DNA of 64,000 nucleotides, taken from NCBI RefSeq assembly GCF_008040165.1, contig NZ_VRUR01000001.1, forward strand, positions 504,458 through 568,457, read 5' to 3'. Below, piece by piece: positions 7,824 through 16,785 of the stretch (its first letter is position 1; each line of letters starts with the position of its first letter). Made by a program: the position numbers and the translations under genes. The notes under the pieces were generated by a model, which was given only the letters and a program-made list of their open reading frames with translations, was not told where the DNA came from and did no database searches. This DNA comes from Flagellimonas hymeniacidonis (GTDB taxonomy: Bacteria > Bacteroidota > Bacteroidia > Flavobacteriales > Flavobacteriaceae).

Positions 7824-8645
7824 ATGAAAAGCATCATAGTACCTGTCGATTTTTCAGAACAATCAGAAAAAGCCCTAAAAGTAGCAGCAGACATTGCAAA
7901 GCAACACGATGCTGAATTATACATACTACATATGCTAGAACTTTCACCATCTATCATGAGTGAGTCTGGTTATGTAGCCCAAGAACAGGTGGTCCATTTA
8001 ATAAAAGTAGGTGAACAACGGTTTGCTGATTTCTTGGATAAACCATACCTCAAAGGAATAAAAATGACTCCTATTATAAAGCATTACAAAGTCTTTAGTG
8101 AGGTAGATGAAATAGCCAAAAAGCATAGCGCAGATTTAATTGTGATGGGGTCTCATGGAACAGATGGGCTGCAAGAAATCTTTATAGGTTCCAATACAGA
8201 ACGGGTGGTCCGCAGCTCAGAAATTCCAGTTTTGGTTATTAAAGGAGATGTTGAAAAATTCAAATTGGAACGTTTTGTTTTTGCATGCGATTTTAAAGAG
8301 GAAAACATTCCTGCCCTTAAAAAGGCTGTGGAAATTGCAAAACTCTTTAAATCAAACTTGCATCCCGTATATGTTAATACTCCAGGTGATGAATTTTTGA
8401 GCACAGAAGATATTTACACCAGAGTTTCAAAATTCCTAAATCTTGCCAAATTAGGATTGGAAGTTGAAATTTACAATGACTACACGGTTGAAAAAGGGGT
8501 CCTAAATTATAGTGAAAGTGTTGCCGCAGATCTTATTGGAATCCCTACCCATGGCAGAAAGGGGCTATCCCACTTCTTTATGGGAAGTATCGGCGAGGAT
8601 ATTGCCAACCACTCGGATACTCCGGTAATAACATTTAAAATTTAA
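7824..8645 (+). CDS. Universal stress protein, two tandem Usp domains
   Basis: A 273-residue cytoplasmic protein made of two UspA domains (about 1-145 and 150-273). Both carry the ATP-binding pattern G-x2-G-x9-G-S: GSHGTDGLQEIFIGSNTER in the first and THGRKGLSHFFMGSIGED in the second. The opening MKSIIVPVDFSEQSEKAL is standard. It lies 17 bp downstream of hemN on the same strand and is followed by a strong terminator, so it is the last gene of a hemN-usp unit. Its place beside haem and oxidase genes suggests a role in survival at low oxygen. That is inferred from context only. Confidence 0.92.
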   Translation: MKSIIVPVDFSEQSEKALKVAADIAKQHDAELYILHMLELSPSIMSESGYVAQEQVVHLIKVGEQRFADFLDKPYLKGIKMTPIIKHYKVFSEVDEIAKKHSADLIVMGSHGTDGLQEIFIGSNTERVVRSSEIPVLVIKGDVEKFKLERFVFACDFKEENIPALKKAVEIAKLFKSNLHPVYVNTPGDEFLSTEDIYTRVSKFLNLAKLGLEVEIYNDYTVEKGVLNYSESVAADLIGIPTHGRKGLSHFFMGSIGEDIANHSDTPVITFKI

Positions 8646-8685
8646 TTGCTTGCATTTTTTTGATTGGTTTTTATTGCAATTAAAG

Positions 8686-8720
8686 AAGAAAGGGAAACTA
8701 TAAATAGTTTCCCTTTCTTT
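8686..8720. terminator. Strong bidirectional terminator
   Basis: A 15-bp perfect inverted repeat, AAGAAAGGGAAACTA (8686-8700) and its complement (8705-8719), with a 4-nt loop and flanking A and T runs on either side. It ends both the hemN-usp unit and the long reverse-strand cco operon. Confidence 0.85.
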
Positions 8721-8727
8721 TAGAACT

Positions 8728-9225
8728 TTACTTTTTTCCTTTTTTGATAAGTTTAAGGGCCCAATCATAATGGCTTGATAAAACACCAATGATATAAGCC
8801 CCCATGGCATTGTTCCTTGTCCAACCATAATATTTTCGTTCAAACAACTCTTTATTGGAATGGCTGGCTACCAAGTTCATTATCTCAGCATGTGAGGTGT
8901 TGAATTTTTCTCTGACCTCATCCAAGCCCAAGTTCTTATAACGTTCATAGATTTTCTTATTTAAATCAGGTAGAGTACGCCAATTATAGCCCTTAGCTGG
9001 AATATGAGGGCTCTCACCTTTCATTCCAACCTCATACCAATTCAAAAACATTAAATGCCAATGATGTAGATGCCCTAGAACGTCCCTTATGTTTCTATTC
9101 ATTGTTCCTTTAGGGAAATCTTTATTTTGCTCTGTGGTAGAAAAAGAATCAATAAAATCATTCAATTTCTTGTAGTTGGCCAGACTTAGTTCTTTCAACT
9201 CTTCTTTTGTCTTGGGTCTTGGCAT
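8728..9225 (-). CDS. ClbS/DfsB-family four-helix-bundle protein
   Basis: A 165-residue soluble protein of the ClbS/DfsB (former DUF1706) family in the DinB-like four-helix superfamily. Typical features are the opening MPRPKTKEELKELS, GTMNRNIRDVLGHLHHWHLM (about 40-60), KGYNWRTLPDLN, and the C-terminal GAYIIGVLSSHYDWALK. ClbS of colibactin producers is a cyclopropane hydrolase that protects DNA; most other members have no known function. Here it is the last gene of the cco operon, 11 bp after the CoA-transferase gene and just before the terminator. Its inclusion with respiratory genes hints at detoxification of a reactive small molecule, which is inference only. Confidence 0.85.
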   Translation of the reverse strand: MPRPKTKEELKELSLANYKKLNDFIDSFSTTEQNKDFPKGTMNRNIRDVLGHLHHWHLMFLNWYEVGMKGESPHIPAKGYNWRTLPDLNKKIYERYKNLGLDEVREKFNTSHAEIMNLVASHSNKELFERKYYGWTRNNAMGAYIIGVLSSHYDWALKLIKKGKK

Positions 9226-9236
9226 TGGATTATTAT

Positions 9237-10511
9237 TTATCCCCTTCCATTAAATCTTTCATAAGCAGCTTTCTCCAGAACTTCTTTATGATTCGGATGG
9301 GCTATTGAAATTAATGCTTTAGCACGTTGTTGTAAATTTTTTCCGTAGAGGTTTACCACTCCATATTCTGTAGCTACATGATGTATATGAGCTCGAGTCG
9401 TGGTCACCCCTGCCCCTTCTTTTAAAAAGGGGACTATTTTTGAGGTTCCTTTTTTAGTTGTGGAAGACATCGCAAAAATGGGTTTTCCCCCATCTGAAAG
9501 TGAGGCTCCTCTAATAAAATCCATTTGACCACCCACTCCAGAAAATTGATAGCTCCCTATAGTATCGGCGCATACCTGGCCCGTTAAATCAATCTCAATG
9601 GCACTATTAATCGCCGTTACTTTTGGGTTTCTTCGTATTCTGGCAGTATCATTTGTATAGCCAGAATCCCTAAAATCGCATATGGGGTTATCATCGATAA
9701 AATCGTACAATTTTCTAGATCCTACGGCAAAACAACTTACAATCTTACCATTCTTCACTACTTTTTCCTCTCCGGTGATAACACCGCTTTCAATTAGTGG
9801 TAACACTCCATCAGAAAACATTTCAGTATGGATGCCTAACCGTTTATGATTCTTCAAATTGTCCAGTACCGCATTGGGAATGTTACCAATACCCATTTGT
9901 AAGGTTGCTCCATCTTCAATCAAAGAAGCTACATTAGCCCCTATCTCATGCTCTAAATCTGAAATAACGCCTGCTTCATGCTCATGAATAGGTCTATTTA
10001 CCTCGGTAGCGCATTCAATTTGGTCGATATGTATTATTCCCGTTCCGTGTGTTCTGGGAACATGTGGGTTGATCTGGGCAATAATCTTTTTCGCGGTTCT
10101 AATGGCAGGCAGGGCCACATCTACCGAAACTCCAAGGGAGCAATAGCCGTGTTTATCTGGGCTAGAAACTTGGACAATAGCAACATCCAACGGCAAAATA
10201 TTTCTTTTGAACAGCCATGGAATCTCACTTAAAAAGATAGGAATATAACCAGCATCGGGCGTATTTACACTTTTCCTTACGTTACCCCCTACAAAGCAGG
10301 AGTTTAACTTAAAAGCCTGTGTATATGGCTCTTGGGTGTATTTGGCATCACCTTCCGTATGAATTGAAACAATCTCAACATCTTTTAATTCCTTATAACG
10401 GTCACAAAGTGCATTGATAAGTTCATTAGGGGTCATGGCCGCTCCTTGTAAAAAGACACGGTCACCTGATTTAACTACATGTACTGCTTCTTCTGCTGAT
10501 GTTATTTTCAC
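9237..10511 (-). CDS. Acetyl-CoA hydrolase/transferase family protein (4-hydroxybutyrate CoA-transferase-like)
   Basis: A 424-residue cytoplasmic family I CoA-transferase. Seen in the sequence are GDRVFLQGAAMTPNELINAL near the N-terminus, VQVSSPDKHGYCSLG, the GATLQMGIGNIPNAVL region (about 205), and the C-terminal VTTTRAHIHHVATEYGVVNL with GKNLQQRAKALISIAHP. Such enzymes move CoA between acetyl-CoA and short acids such as 4-hydroxybutyrate, propionate or succinate. The start codon appears to be GTG at 10511. It lies 11 bp after the TauE/SafE gene and 11 bp before the ClbS-like gene, inside the cbb3 operon. It may recycle acids excreted during oxygen limitation; substrate specificity cannot be read from sequence alone. 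Confidence 0.87.
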   Translation of the reverse strand: MKITSAEEAVHVVKSGDRVFLQGAAMTPNELINALCDRYKELKDVEIVSIHTEGDAKYTQEPYTQAFKLNSCFVGGNVRKSVNTPDAGYIPIFLSEIPWLFKRNILPLDVAIVQVSSPDKHGYCSLGVSVDVALPAIRTAKKIIAQINPHVPRTHGTGIIHIDQIECATEVNRPIHEHEAGVISDLEHEIGANVASLIEDGATLQMGIGNIPNAVLDNLKNHKRLGIHTEMFSDGVLPLIESGVITGEEKVVKNGKIVSCFAVGSRKLYDFIDDNPICDFRDSGYTNDTARIRRNPKVTAINSAIEIDLTGQVCADTIGSYQFSGVGGQMDFIRGASLSDGGKPIFAMSSTTKKGTSKIVPFLKEGAGVTTTRAHIHHVATEYGVVNLYGKNLQQRAKALISIAHPNHKEVLEKAAYERFNGRG

Positions 10512-10522
10512 TTACAATTGTT

Positions 10523-11233
10523 TTAAGGTTGATGACATTCTATAGCTGCTGATACTGAATCTGCCGGAGCAGCTTTGGGCGAAACATAAGGAATACCTAA
10601 ACCAAGCCCCCTAACAATGAATAATGCTCCTACAAGTATCACAAATACAGGAACTAATTTCTTGATTTTTGATTTGATAGGATTGCTAAACAAACCTTTA
10701 GAAAAAACAACCATACTCATTAGTGGAATAGTTCCTGCGCCAAATAATATCATATATAATCCCCCTTGTAATTGATTTCCAAAAGCTACAGCTCCCAACA
10801 ATGCCATATAAACCAATCCACAGGGTAGAAATCCATTAAGAAAACCAATGGTCAAAAATGCATCGGGAGTTTTCTTTTTAAGTTCAGCACCCAATTTTGA
10901 TTTCACTTTTCCCAAAACAGTATAAATGGGTTTTGAAAGACTGTATTTATTAAAATATTTACTTGGAATCACCACCAAAAGAATCATCATTAGTCCTACT
11001 CCAATGGACAGTTTTTGTTGCATACCAAAAATGGACAATCCTTTACCCAAAAACCCAAAAAGCACCCCTATTATGCCGTATGCAAGAAGTCGACCAGCGT
11101 GGTAAATAAACAACTGTGCTATTTTTTTAGCTTTACTATCCCTATCCAATGGCAGCAAAAAGGCAATGGGTCCGCACATGCCCAAACAGTGCAAGCTTCC
11201 CAAAAATCCCAATGCTAGTGCAGATAGTAACAT
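10523..11233 (-). CDS. TauE/SafE-type (UreH-like) membrane protein of the cbb3 operon
   Basis: A 236-residue inner-membrane protein with about six membrane segments. The N-terminal LGFLGSLHCLGMCGPIAFLL contains the paired cysteines (LHCLGMCGP) characteristic of the CcdA/UreH-like branch of this superfamily, and FLPCGLVYMALLGAVAFG repeats a cysteine-bearing helix. The C-terminal tail ends in a Cys-His pair. In Bacteroidota this gene regularly follows ccoH and is thought to help copper or thiol handling during cbb3 assembly; that function is inferred. It overlaps nothing, and its start lies 3 bp after ccoH. The common database label 'sulfite exporter' is not supported by the context. Confidence 0.85.
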   Translation of the reverse strand: MLLSALALGFLGSLHCLGMCGPIAFLLPLDRDSKAKKIAQLFIYHAGRLLAYGIIGVLFGFLGKGLSIFGMQQKLSIGVGLMMILLVVIPSKYFNKYSLSKPIYTVLGKVKSKLGAELKKKTPDAFLTIGFLNGFLPCGLVYMALLGAVAFGNQLQGGLYMILFGAGTIPLMSMVVFSKGLFSNPIKSKIKKLVPVFVILVGALFIVRGLGLGIPYVSPKAAPADSVSAAIECHQP

Positions 11234-11236
11234 ACC

Positions 11237-11683
11237 TTAATAGACCAATTTCTCTTTATGTAAAAAAGTTTTACCTTGATATTGCCATTTTACAGTAATG
11301 TCCCAGCGACCGTCCAGCAAGCTATTGTCAGGTATGAGCAAATGTGTTTTGGACAAACTTATAGGAAAGTCAATATCCAAATGCTTGTTAGACGGTCTAT
11401 AAAGGGACACTATGCCTGTTATTTGTTTAAGGTCAAATTTTTCTGGAAAAAAAATGGTCACTCCTTCTTCAGATTTTACGAATTTTAATTTTGCTTCCAT
11501 CTCCAATGCCGATTTGGATGCATCAATTTCGTTCTGATATGCCAATTCTTGTTTGTAATAGTCATCAGTCACCAAATCATGATTAGCCCTGTCATCAGTA
11601 CTCATCCTTACCACAAAATATAGTATGAAACTAATGAATGCTACAAAAGCTAATACTATCGCTGTTCCCCAATTTATTTTCAT
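11237..11683 (-). CDS. ccoH: CcoH/FixH, cbb3 oxidase assembly protein
   Basis: A 148-residue protein with one N-terminal membrane helix (GTAIVLAFVAFISFILYFVV) and a periplasmic beta-rich domain. The segment DLVTDDYYKQELAYQNEID is the family signature. FixH/CcoH is needed for assembly of cbb3-type cytochrome oxidase, probably with the copper ATPase. It lies between ccoG (11 bp upstream) and the TauE/SafE gene (3 bp downstream) in the cco operon. Confidence 0.9.
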   Translation of the reverse strand: MKINWGTAIVLAFVAFISFILYFVVRMSTDDRANHDLVTDDYYKQELAYQNEIDASKSALEMEAKLKFVKSEEGVTIFFPEKFDLKQITGIVSLYRPSNKHLDIDFPISLSKTHLLIPDNSLLDGRWDITVKWQYQGKTFLHKEKLVY

Positions 11684-11694
11684 AGTACTATGTT

Positions 11695-13104
11695 TTAATG
11701 ATAACTTCTTGGTGCCAAAAATTGAGTGGTTGCTGTCTCAATGAGCTTTTCAGCGCTATAAACTCCAATTTTCAACTTATCCTTATCTCCTGTTAATGCG
11801 GAGCTATTGATTTCTATAAACAAAGTCCCCTCTGCGAGCTTTTCCGCAGGTACTTTAAAACTGTCTTGAGACACCATCTTAATCTCTCCTTTATGGGACA
11901 GTAATTTAAAGCTAACACTATCTACATCCTTAGAGGTTTTGTTTACCAATTTGTACGTGTATACATTGCTAATGTTGTTATTTGCCTTTCTTTCATACAA
12001 CTGCCCAGGTAACCGTAAAATATTCGCCTCAAGTTCGTTCCTAAGAAAAAGCATCCCTATCAATATCCCCGTAAGGACAAACAACACGGCGGTATACCCT
12101 TTCATTCTGGCCGTAAATTTGAATTTCGTTTTTTTGTTTATTTCATCTTCACTTGCGTAACGAATCAGTCCCCTAGGTTTTTGAATGCTGTCCATAATAT
12201 GGTCACACTCATCTATACATGCTGTACAATTAACACATTCCAATTGGGTACCGTTTCGAATATCTATTCCTGTTGGACAAACATTTACGCACTGAAAACA
12301 GTCTATACAATCTCCATGACCCAAGGCATCTCTATCTTCGTTTTTACGAAACTTTTTACGCCCATTATCTCCTTCTCCACGTTTATGATCATACGCCACA
12401 ACTATGGATTTGTTATCTAAAAGCACACCTTGCAGTCTTCCGTAGGGGCAGGCAATGATACATACTTGTTCGCGAAACCATGCAAACACAAAGTAGAACA
12501 CCCCAGTAAAAATGAGCAATGGTATCATGGTTCCCATATGAGCCAATGGTCCATCAATAACGTACCTGATCAGTTTATCACTTCCAATGAGATAGGCCAA
12601 GAAAATATTAGCTATCAAAAATGAAATAATAAAAAAGACCGTCCACTTTAATACTCTTTTTCGAATTTTTTTACCATTCCAGGGTGATCTGTCCAATCTC
12701 ATTTGTGCGCCACGATCTCCATCTATCCAGTATTCAATTCTACGGAATACCATTTCCATGAAAATGGTCTGTGGACACATCCACCCACAAAAAATACGCC
12801 CGTAGGCAACAGTAAACAGCGCTACAAAAATTACACCGGCTATCATCGAAACAACTACCAGATGAAAGTCTTGGGGCCAGAAAGGAAATCCAAAAATATT
12901 GAACCTTCTTTCCAACACGTTGAACAGTAGAAACTGATTACCATTTATCTTAATAAAAGGTGAAGCAATTAAAAAAAGTAAGAGTCCATAGCTTACATAT
13001 TTGCGGTACTTAAAAAACCGACCACTTGGCTTTTTAGGAAAAATCCATGCCCTTTTGCCCTCTTCAGATATCGTCCCTATGGAATCTCTAAAATTCTCTT
13101 CCAT
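11695..13104 (-). CDS. ccoG: CcoG/FixG, iron-sulfur accessory protein of cbb3 oxidase
   Basis: A 469-residue inner-membrane protein with two 4Fe-4S clusters, working as a cupric reductase in cbb3 maturation. The N-terminal half has about four membrane helices plus the polyferredoxin segment GRIFCGWMCPQTIFME. The ferredoxin motifs are CIDCFQCVNVCPTGID and CVNCTACIDECD (about 255-300). A fifth helix near 335 is followed by a periplasmic Ig-like FixG C-terminal domain (about 365-469). Length is normal. It lies 71 bp after ccoP, a gap that contains an inverted repeat, and 11 bp before ccoH. Confidence 0.95.
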   Translation of the reverse strand: MEENFRDSIGTISEEGKRAWIFPKKPSGRFFKYRKYVSYGLLLFLIASPFIKINGNQFLLFNVLERRFNIFGFPFWPQDFHLVVVSMIAGVIFVALFTVAYGRIFCGWMCPQTIFMEMVFRRIEYWIDGDRGAQMRLDRSPWNGKKIRKRVLKWTVFFIISFLIANIFLAYLIGSDKLIRYVIDGPLAHMGTMIPLLIFTGVFYFVFAWFREQVCIIACPYGRLQGVLLDNKSIVVAYDHKRGEGDNGRKKFRKNEDRDALGHGDCIDCFQCVNVCPTGIDIRNGTQLECVNCTACIDECDHIMDSIQKPRGLIRYASEDEINKKTKFKFTARMKGYTAVLFVLTGILIGMLFLRNELEANILRLPGQLYERKANNNISNVYTYKLVNKTSKDVDSVSFKLLSHKGEIKMVSQDSFKVPAEKLAEGTLFIEINSSALTGDKDKLKIGVYSAEKLIETATTQFLAPRSYH

Positions 13105-13109
13105 TGCAC

Positions 13110-13175
13110 TTATATTTTAACCTCAACAGTACTACTAAACAGGTACCTCTTTTTGAGGTTGAGGTGCCGTTTCTT
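13110..13175 (-). other. Inverted repeat in the ccoP-ccoG gap
   Basis: In the 71-bp gap, ACCTCAAC and its complement GTTGAGGT pair around an inner ACCTC/GAGGT hairpin (on the plus strand AACCTCAAC near 13119 and GAGGTTGAGGT near 13156). No T run follows, so this looks like an RNA processing or stability element rather than a full terminator. Confidence 0.45.
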
Positions 13176-14129
13176 TTAATTCATTGCTACATCTGTAGAA
13201 TCAGAAACCTGTTCGATAGGAGCTTCTTCAATAGTTTCTTCTGATTCAGGAGCGTCTGGATCTACCCAGATTTCTCCTTCTGGTGCTTTTGGGTCTGCTG
13301 GGGTTGTACCTCCTAAAGTTAATATATAACTGGCTACCTGTGCCATTTCCAAAGGTTTTAGACTTTGTTTCCAGGAAATCATACCCTTTCCATCCCGTCC
13401 TCCTTCGGAAATGGTATTAAAGACATTTTTAATGCCTCCGCCCAAAATCCAATATTCATCGGTTAGGTTAGGACCAATTCCTCCTCCACCGTCAGCCATA
13501 TGACATGCAACACAACTTGTGGTAAATATTTTTTCTCCTGCACTCAAATCTGCAGCTTCAGACAAAAATTCCACGGTATTCACATCAACTAAATCTTTTG
13601 CTGTTTTCTTGTATTCTTCAATAGCAATTTTGGCAGCGGCCACTTCTTGTTCATACTCTAATTTTTGGTCATAATCGCCAGCAACATGAAAACGTATGAG
13701 GTATACCACTCCAAAAATAATGGTAGCATAAAAAAGGTATACCCACCATGGTGGCAAGACATTGTCCAGCTCCCTAATACCATCATAATTGTGATCCAAG
13801 ATTATTTCCCCTTCTTTTTCAATTTCCTTGGTCTTGGTAAGGCGCTTATACAAATTTTTACCCCATGTCCATTCCCTTTTCTTTGCCTTGGACGCTAAGT
13901 AGCGTTCTTTCGCCTCTTCTGAAAGTGTTTGGAACATCACATTTTCAATGGAACTTAAAATTAGTTCTATGGCAATTAATATCATCAATACCATTAGCAT
14001 AAAAAACTGCGTAATTGGATATTCGATGATGGCTGGTTTTTCACCAGAATCTATAAAGTATTCCATTAATCCGAAGATTATGAAGAATAGTAGCGGAATA
14101 CGTATCCACCAGGGTGTTCTTGTGCTCAT
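13176..14129 (-). CDS. ccoP: CcoP/FixP, cytochrome c subunit of cbb3 oxidase (single haem)
   Basis: A 317-residue membrane-anchored cytochrome c that passes electrons to CcoO/CcoN. The N-terminal half has two membrane helices (about 10-25 and 35-60), a charged loop, then the FixP N-terminal signature DHNYDGIRELDNVLPPWW with a third helix. The C-terminal half has a cytochrome c domain with a single CxxCH (CVACHMADGG) and distal methionine context (GKGMISWKQSL). Proteobacterial CcoP usually has two haem c sites; only one is seen here. The acidic tail ends in VSDSTDVAMN. The gene starts 4 bp after ccoQ. A second frame continues for about 15 codons past the stop with a Pro/Gln/Glu-rich reading, probably by chance. 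Confidence 0.93.
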   Translation of the reverse strand: MSTRTPWWIRIPLLFFIIFGLMEYFIDSGEKPAIIEYPITQFFMLMVLMILIAIELILSSIENVMFQTLSEEAKERYLASKAKKREWTWGKNLYKRLTKTKEIEKEGEIILDHNYDGIRELDNVLPPWWVYLFYATIIFGVVYLIRFHVAGDYDQKLEYEQEVAAAKIAIEEYKKTAKDLVDVNTVEFLSEAADLSAGEKIFTTSCVACHMADGGGGIGPNLTDEYWILGGGIKNVFNTISEGGRDGKGMISWKQSLKPLEMAQVASYILTLGGTTPADPKAPEGEIWVDPDAPESEETIEEAPIEQVSDSTDVAMN

Positions 14130-14133
14130 AATG

Positions 14134-14319
14134 CTATAGTTTGTTTTGTTGATCGTTATCTAAAGGCAATTCTCCCATCTCCTTTATATGTGCTTTTGTG
14201 GCGGTAAACACCCACCAAAACAACAGAACAAAGAACACGAAGAATATTAATAGGGATATCATGGGATAACTTGCTATCCCTTCTATACTTTCCATATGGT
14301 TTTTTACAAATTTCAACAT
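14134..14319 (-). CDS. ccoQ: CcoQ-like small subunit of cbb3 oxidase
   Basis: A 61-residue protein with one membrane helix (MISLLIFFVFFVLLFWWVF) and a short polar tail, placed between ccoNO and ccoP with gaps of 23 and 4 bp. Size, topology and position match CcoQ/FixQ, which stabilises the complex. Sequence conservation in this family is weak, so the call rests mainly on context. Confidence 0.85.
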   Translation of the reverse strand: MLKFVKNHMESIEGIASYPMISLLIFFVFFVLLFWWVFTATKAHIKEMGELPLDNDQQNKL

Positions 14320-14342
14320 GGTGATTTGTTTTGAGATTGTAA

Positions 14343-16523
14343 TTATTCTGTTTCTTTCACTTTAATATCGGTACCCAATCGTTGCAGGTAAGCAATCAAT
14401 GCAACAACTTCCCTATCGCGCATTTCAATAAAATCCTCCCCATTTTCTTGCGCATATTTTTTATCGGCCTCATAGGTCCTTTCGAACTCTGGGTCTGTAT
14501 ATAGGTTCTTCTCTATCTGGGTAGCTTGTTCTGCCATAGATTGTGGCGCATTGGCTATATCTTCATCAGTATAAGGCACACCAAGGCTAACCATAGCTTC
14601 CATTTTACTTTGTACGGCACTTCTATCATGTTCGTTTACAACCAACCATTGGTATGCAGGCATAATCGAACCTGAAGACGTGCTTTGAGGGTCGTACATA
14701 TGATTTAAGTGCCAGTTATCTGAGTATTTGCCTCCTATTCTATGTAAATCGGGGCCTGTTCGCTTACTTCCCCATAAAAATGGATGATCGTAGACAAATT
14801 CTCCAGCTTTTGAATACTCGCCATAACGTTCCACCTCACTTCTAAAAGGCCTGATCATTTGGGAGTGACAACCCACACAACCTTCACGAATGTATAAATC
14901 TCGGCCTTCCAATTCTAAAGGGGTATATGGTTTTACGCTTGTGATGGTAGGAATATTGGATTTCACCAAAATGGTCGGTACAATCTGGATAATTCCCCCA
15001 ATTAAAATAGCTACAGTTGCCAAAATGGTCAATTGGACAGGTCTACGTTCTAACCAATTGTGGAAGGTCTCGCCAGCAACTCTTCTTTTGGAGACTCTTG
15101 TTAAAGCTGGTGCCTCAGCCAATTCGTCTTCAACAGAGCTTCCTTTTCTAATGGTTACTATCACATTATAGACCATAATCAACATTCCTATGATAAACAT
15201 GGTACCTCCAATGGCACGCATCCAATACATAGGTATGATTTGTGTAACGGTCTCCAAGAAGTTTCCGTAGACCAATGATCCATCTGGATTGAATTCTTTC
15301 CACATTAGTGCTTGAGTAAACCCAGCAACATACATGGGCAAAGCATATAAAATGATTCCCAAAGTTCCTATCCAGAAATGAAAATTGGCCAATCCTTTGG
15401 AATAGAGTGTTGTCTTGAACATTTTGGGAACCAACCAATAAATCATACCAAAGGTCAAAAACCCGTTCCAAGCCAGTGCTCCCACATGCACGTGAGCAAT
15501 GATCCAATCGCTAAAGTGAGCGATGGCGTTTACATTCTTTAAGGATAACATTGGGCCTTCAAAAGTGGCCATACCATAACCTGTAATGGCAACTACCATA
15601 AATTTTAAAGTGGCATCGCTACGTACTTTATCCCAAACACCTCTCAAGGTCAATAGACCATTGATCATACCACCCCAAGACGGAGCAATCAACATTACGG
15701 AGAAAACAACCCCAAGATTTTGGGCCCAATCTGGTAAGGAAGAATACAATAAATGGTGTGGTCCTGCCCAGATATAAATGAATATCAAGGACCAGAAATG
15801 GACAATGGAAAGACGATATGAGTATATAGGCCTATTCGCCGCTTTGGGAACAAAATAATACATCAATCCCAAGAACGGTGTGGTTAAAAAGAAGGCCACA
15901 GCATTATGCCCATACCACCATTGCACCAAAGCATCTTGTACCCCTGCGTAAACGGAATAACTTTTTAATGCGGCCACAGGCAGCTCCAAGCTATTAAAAA
16001 TATGAAGTACCGCTACGGTAACAAATGTTGCTAGATAAAACCAAATGGCAACATACAGATGGCGTTGTCTTCTTTTTAAAATGGTTCCTATCAAGTTCCA
16101 ACCAAAAACGACCCAAACCACAGCGATAGCGATATCTATAGGCCATTCCAATTCTGCATATTCTTTAGAAGTGGTATACCCCAAAGGCAGTGTAATGGCT
16201 GCCGCTACAATGATTAATTGCCAGCCCCAAAAATTAAAATTGCTCATAAAATCACTGAACATCCGTGCTTTTAACAATCGTTGGGTGGAGTAATAGACCC
16301 CGGCAAAAATGGCGTTCCCTACGAATGCGAAAATAACGGCATTGGTGTGCAATGGACGTAAACGTCCAAAACTCAGCCACGAAATACCATCTGTGATATT
16401 GGGAAACAAAAACATAAAAGCCAGTAGCAGTCCTACCAGCATTCCAACAACGCCCCATAGCATGGTGGCATATAAAAACTTTTGTACGATTTTATTATCG
16501 TAGCTAAATTGTTGTATTTCCAT
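14343..16523 (-). CDS. ccoNO: CcoN-CcoO fusion, catalytic and monohaem subunits of cbb3 oxidase
   Basis: A 726-residue inner-membrane protein joining subunits I and II of cytochrome cbb3 oxidase, which reduces oxygen to water and pumps protons. Residues about 1-480 are CcoN: RPLHTNAVIFAFVGN has a haem b ligand histidine, VQWWYGHNAVAFFLTTPFLG holds the copper/haem b3 region with GHN, and HFSDWIIAHVHVGALAWNG gives further haem ligands. Residues about 510-726 are CcoO with a membrane anchor and a haem c site CVGCHSQMIRPFRSEVERYG. GSKRTGPDLHRIGGKYSDNW follows. Such fusions are common in Bacteroidota. It begins 2 bp after ccoS. Confidence 0.96.
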   Translation of the reverse strand: MEIQQFSYDNKIVQKFLYATMLWGVVGMLVGLLLAFMFLFPNITDGISWLSFGRLRPLHTNAVIFAFVGNAIFAGVYYSTQRLLKARMFSDFMSNFNFWGWQLIIVAAAITLPLGYTTSKEYAELEWPIDIAIAVVWVVFGWNLIGTILKRRQRHLYVAIWFYLATFVTVAVLHIFNSLELPVAALKSYSVYAGVQDALVQWWYGHNAVAFFLTTPFLGLMYYFVPKAANRPIYSYRLSIVHFWSLIFIYIWAGPHHLLYSSLPDWAQNLGVVFSVMLIAPSWGGMINGLLTLRGVWDKVRSDATLKFMVVAITGYGMATFEGPMLSLKNVNAIAHFSDWIIAHVHVGALAWNGFLTFGMIYWLVPKMFKTTLYSKGLANFHFWIGTLGIILYALPMYVAGFTQALMWKEFNPDGSLVYGNFLETVTQIIPMYWMRAIGGTMFIIGMLIMVYNVIVTIRKGSSVEDELAEAPALTRVSKRRVAGETFHNWLERRPVQLTILATVAILIGGIIQIVPTILVKSNIPTITSVKPYTPLELEGRDLYIREGCVGCHSQMIRPFRSEVERYGEYSKAGEFVYDHPFLWGSKRTGPDLHRIGGKYSDNWHLNHMYDPQSTSSGSIMPAYQWLVVNEHDRSAVQSKMEAMVSLGVPYTDEDIANAPQSMAEQATQIEKNLYTDPEFERTYEADKKYAQENGEDFIEMRDREVVALIAYLQRLGTDIKVKETE

Positions 16524-16525
16524 AT

Positions 16526-16735
16526 TTATTGGTTTGTACTTTTAGTTAGTTCGATTTCTTTATTTTCCGGTTCGTTTTTATCTAAATCAGGCAGTAATTC
16601 ATCCTCAAAAAGCATGCGGACAGATGGCGTATATGAATCATCATACTGCCCTCTTTTGACTGAAAAGACAAAGGCAGCAAAAAAGACCAGTGCAACTGAA
16701 ATACTTATGGCCAATAACACATATATTACGCTCAT
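16526..16735 (-). CDS. ccoS: CcoS, cbb3 oxidase maturation protein
   Basis: A 69-residue protein with one membrane helix (MSVIYVLLAISISVALVFFAAFVFSV) followed by GQYDDSYTPSVRMLFED, the CcoS signature. CcoS is required for cofactor insertion into the oxidase. It is the first gene of a nine-gene reverse-strand operon running to 8728. The promoter upstream has TAGTTTTA (16755-16762) and an Fnr-type box (16786-16797) at the standard spacing. Confidence 0.92.
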   Translation of the reverse strand: MSVIYVLLAISISVALVFFAAFVFSVKRGQYDDSYTPSVRMLFEDELLPDLDKNEPENKEIELTKSTNQ

Positions 16736-16785
16736 ACCTAGTTTAAATTAAGTGTAAAACTACATTGCCGTTCTTCCCTAAAAAA

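Noticed and set aside
15166-15507. 113-codon reverse frame inside ccoNO
   Set aside because: A shifted-frame shadow of a strongly supported catalytic subunit.
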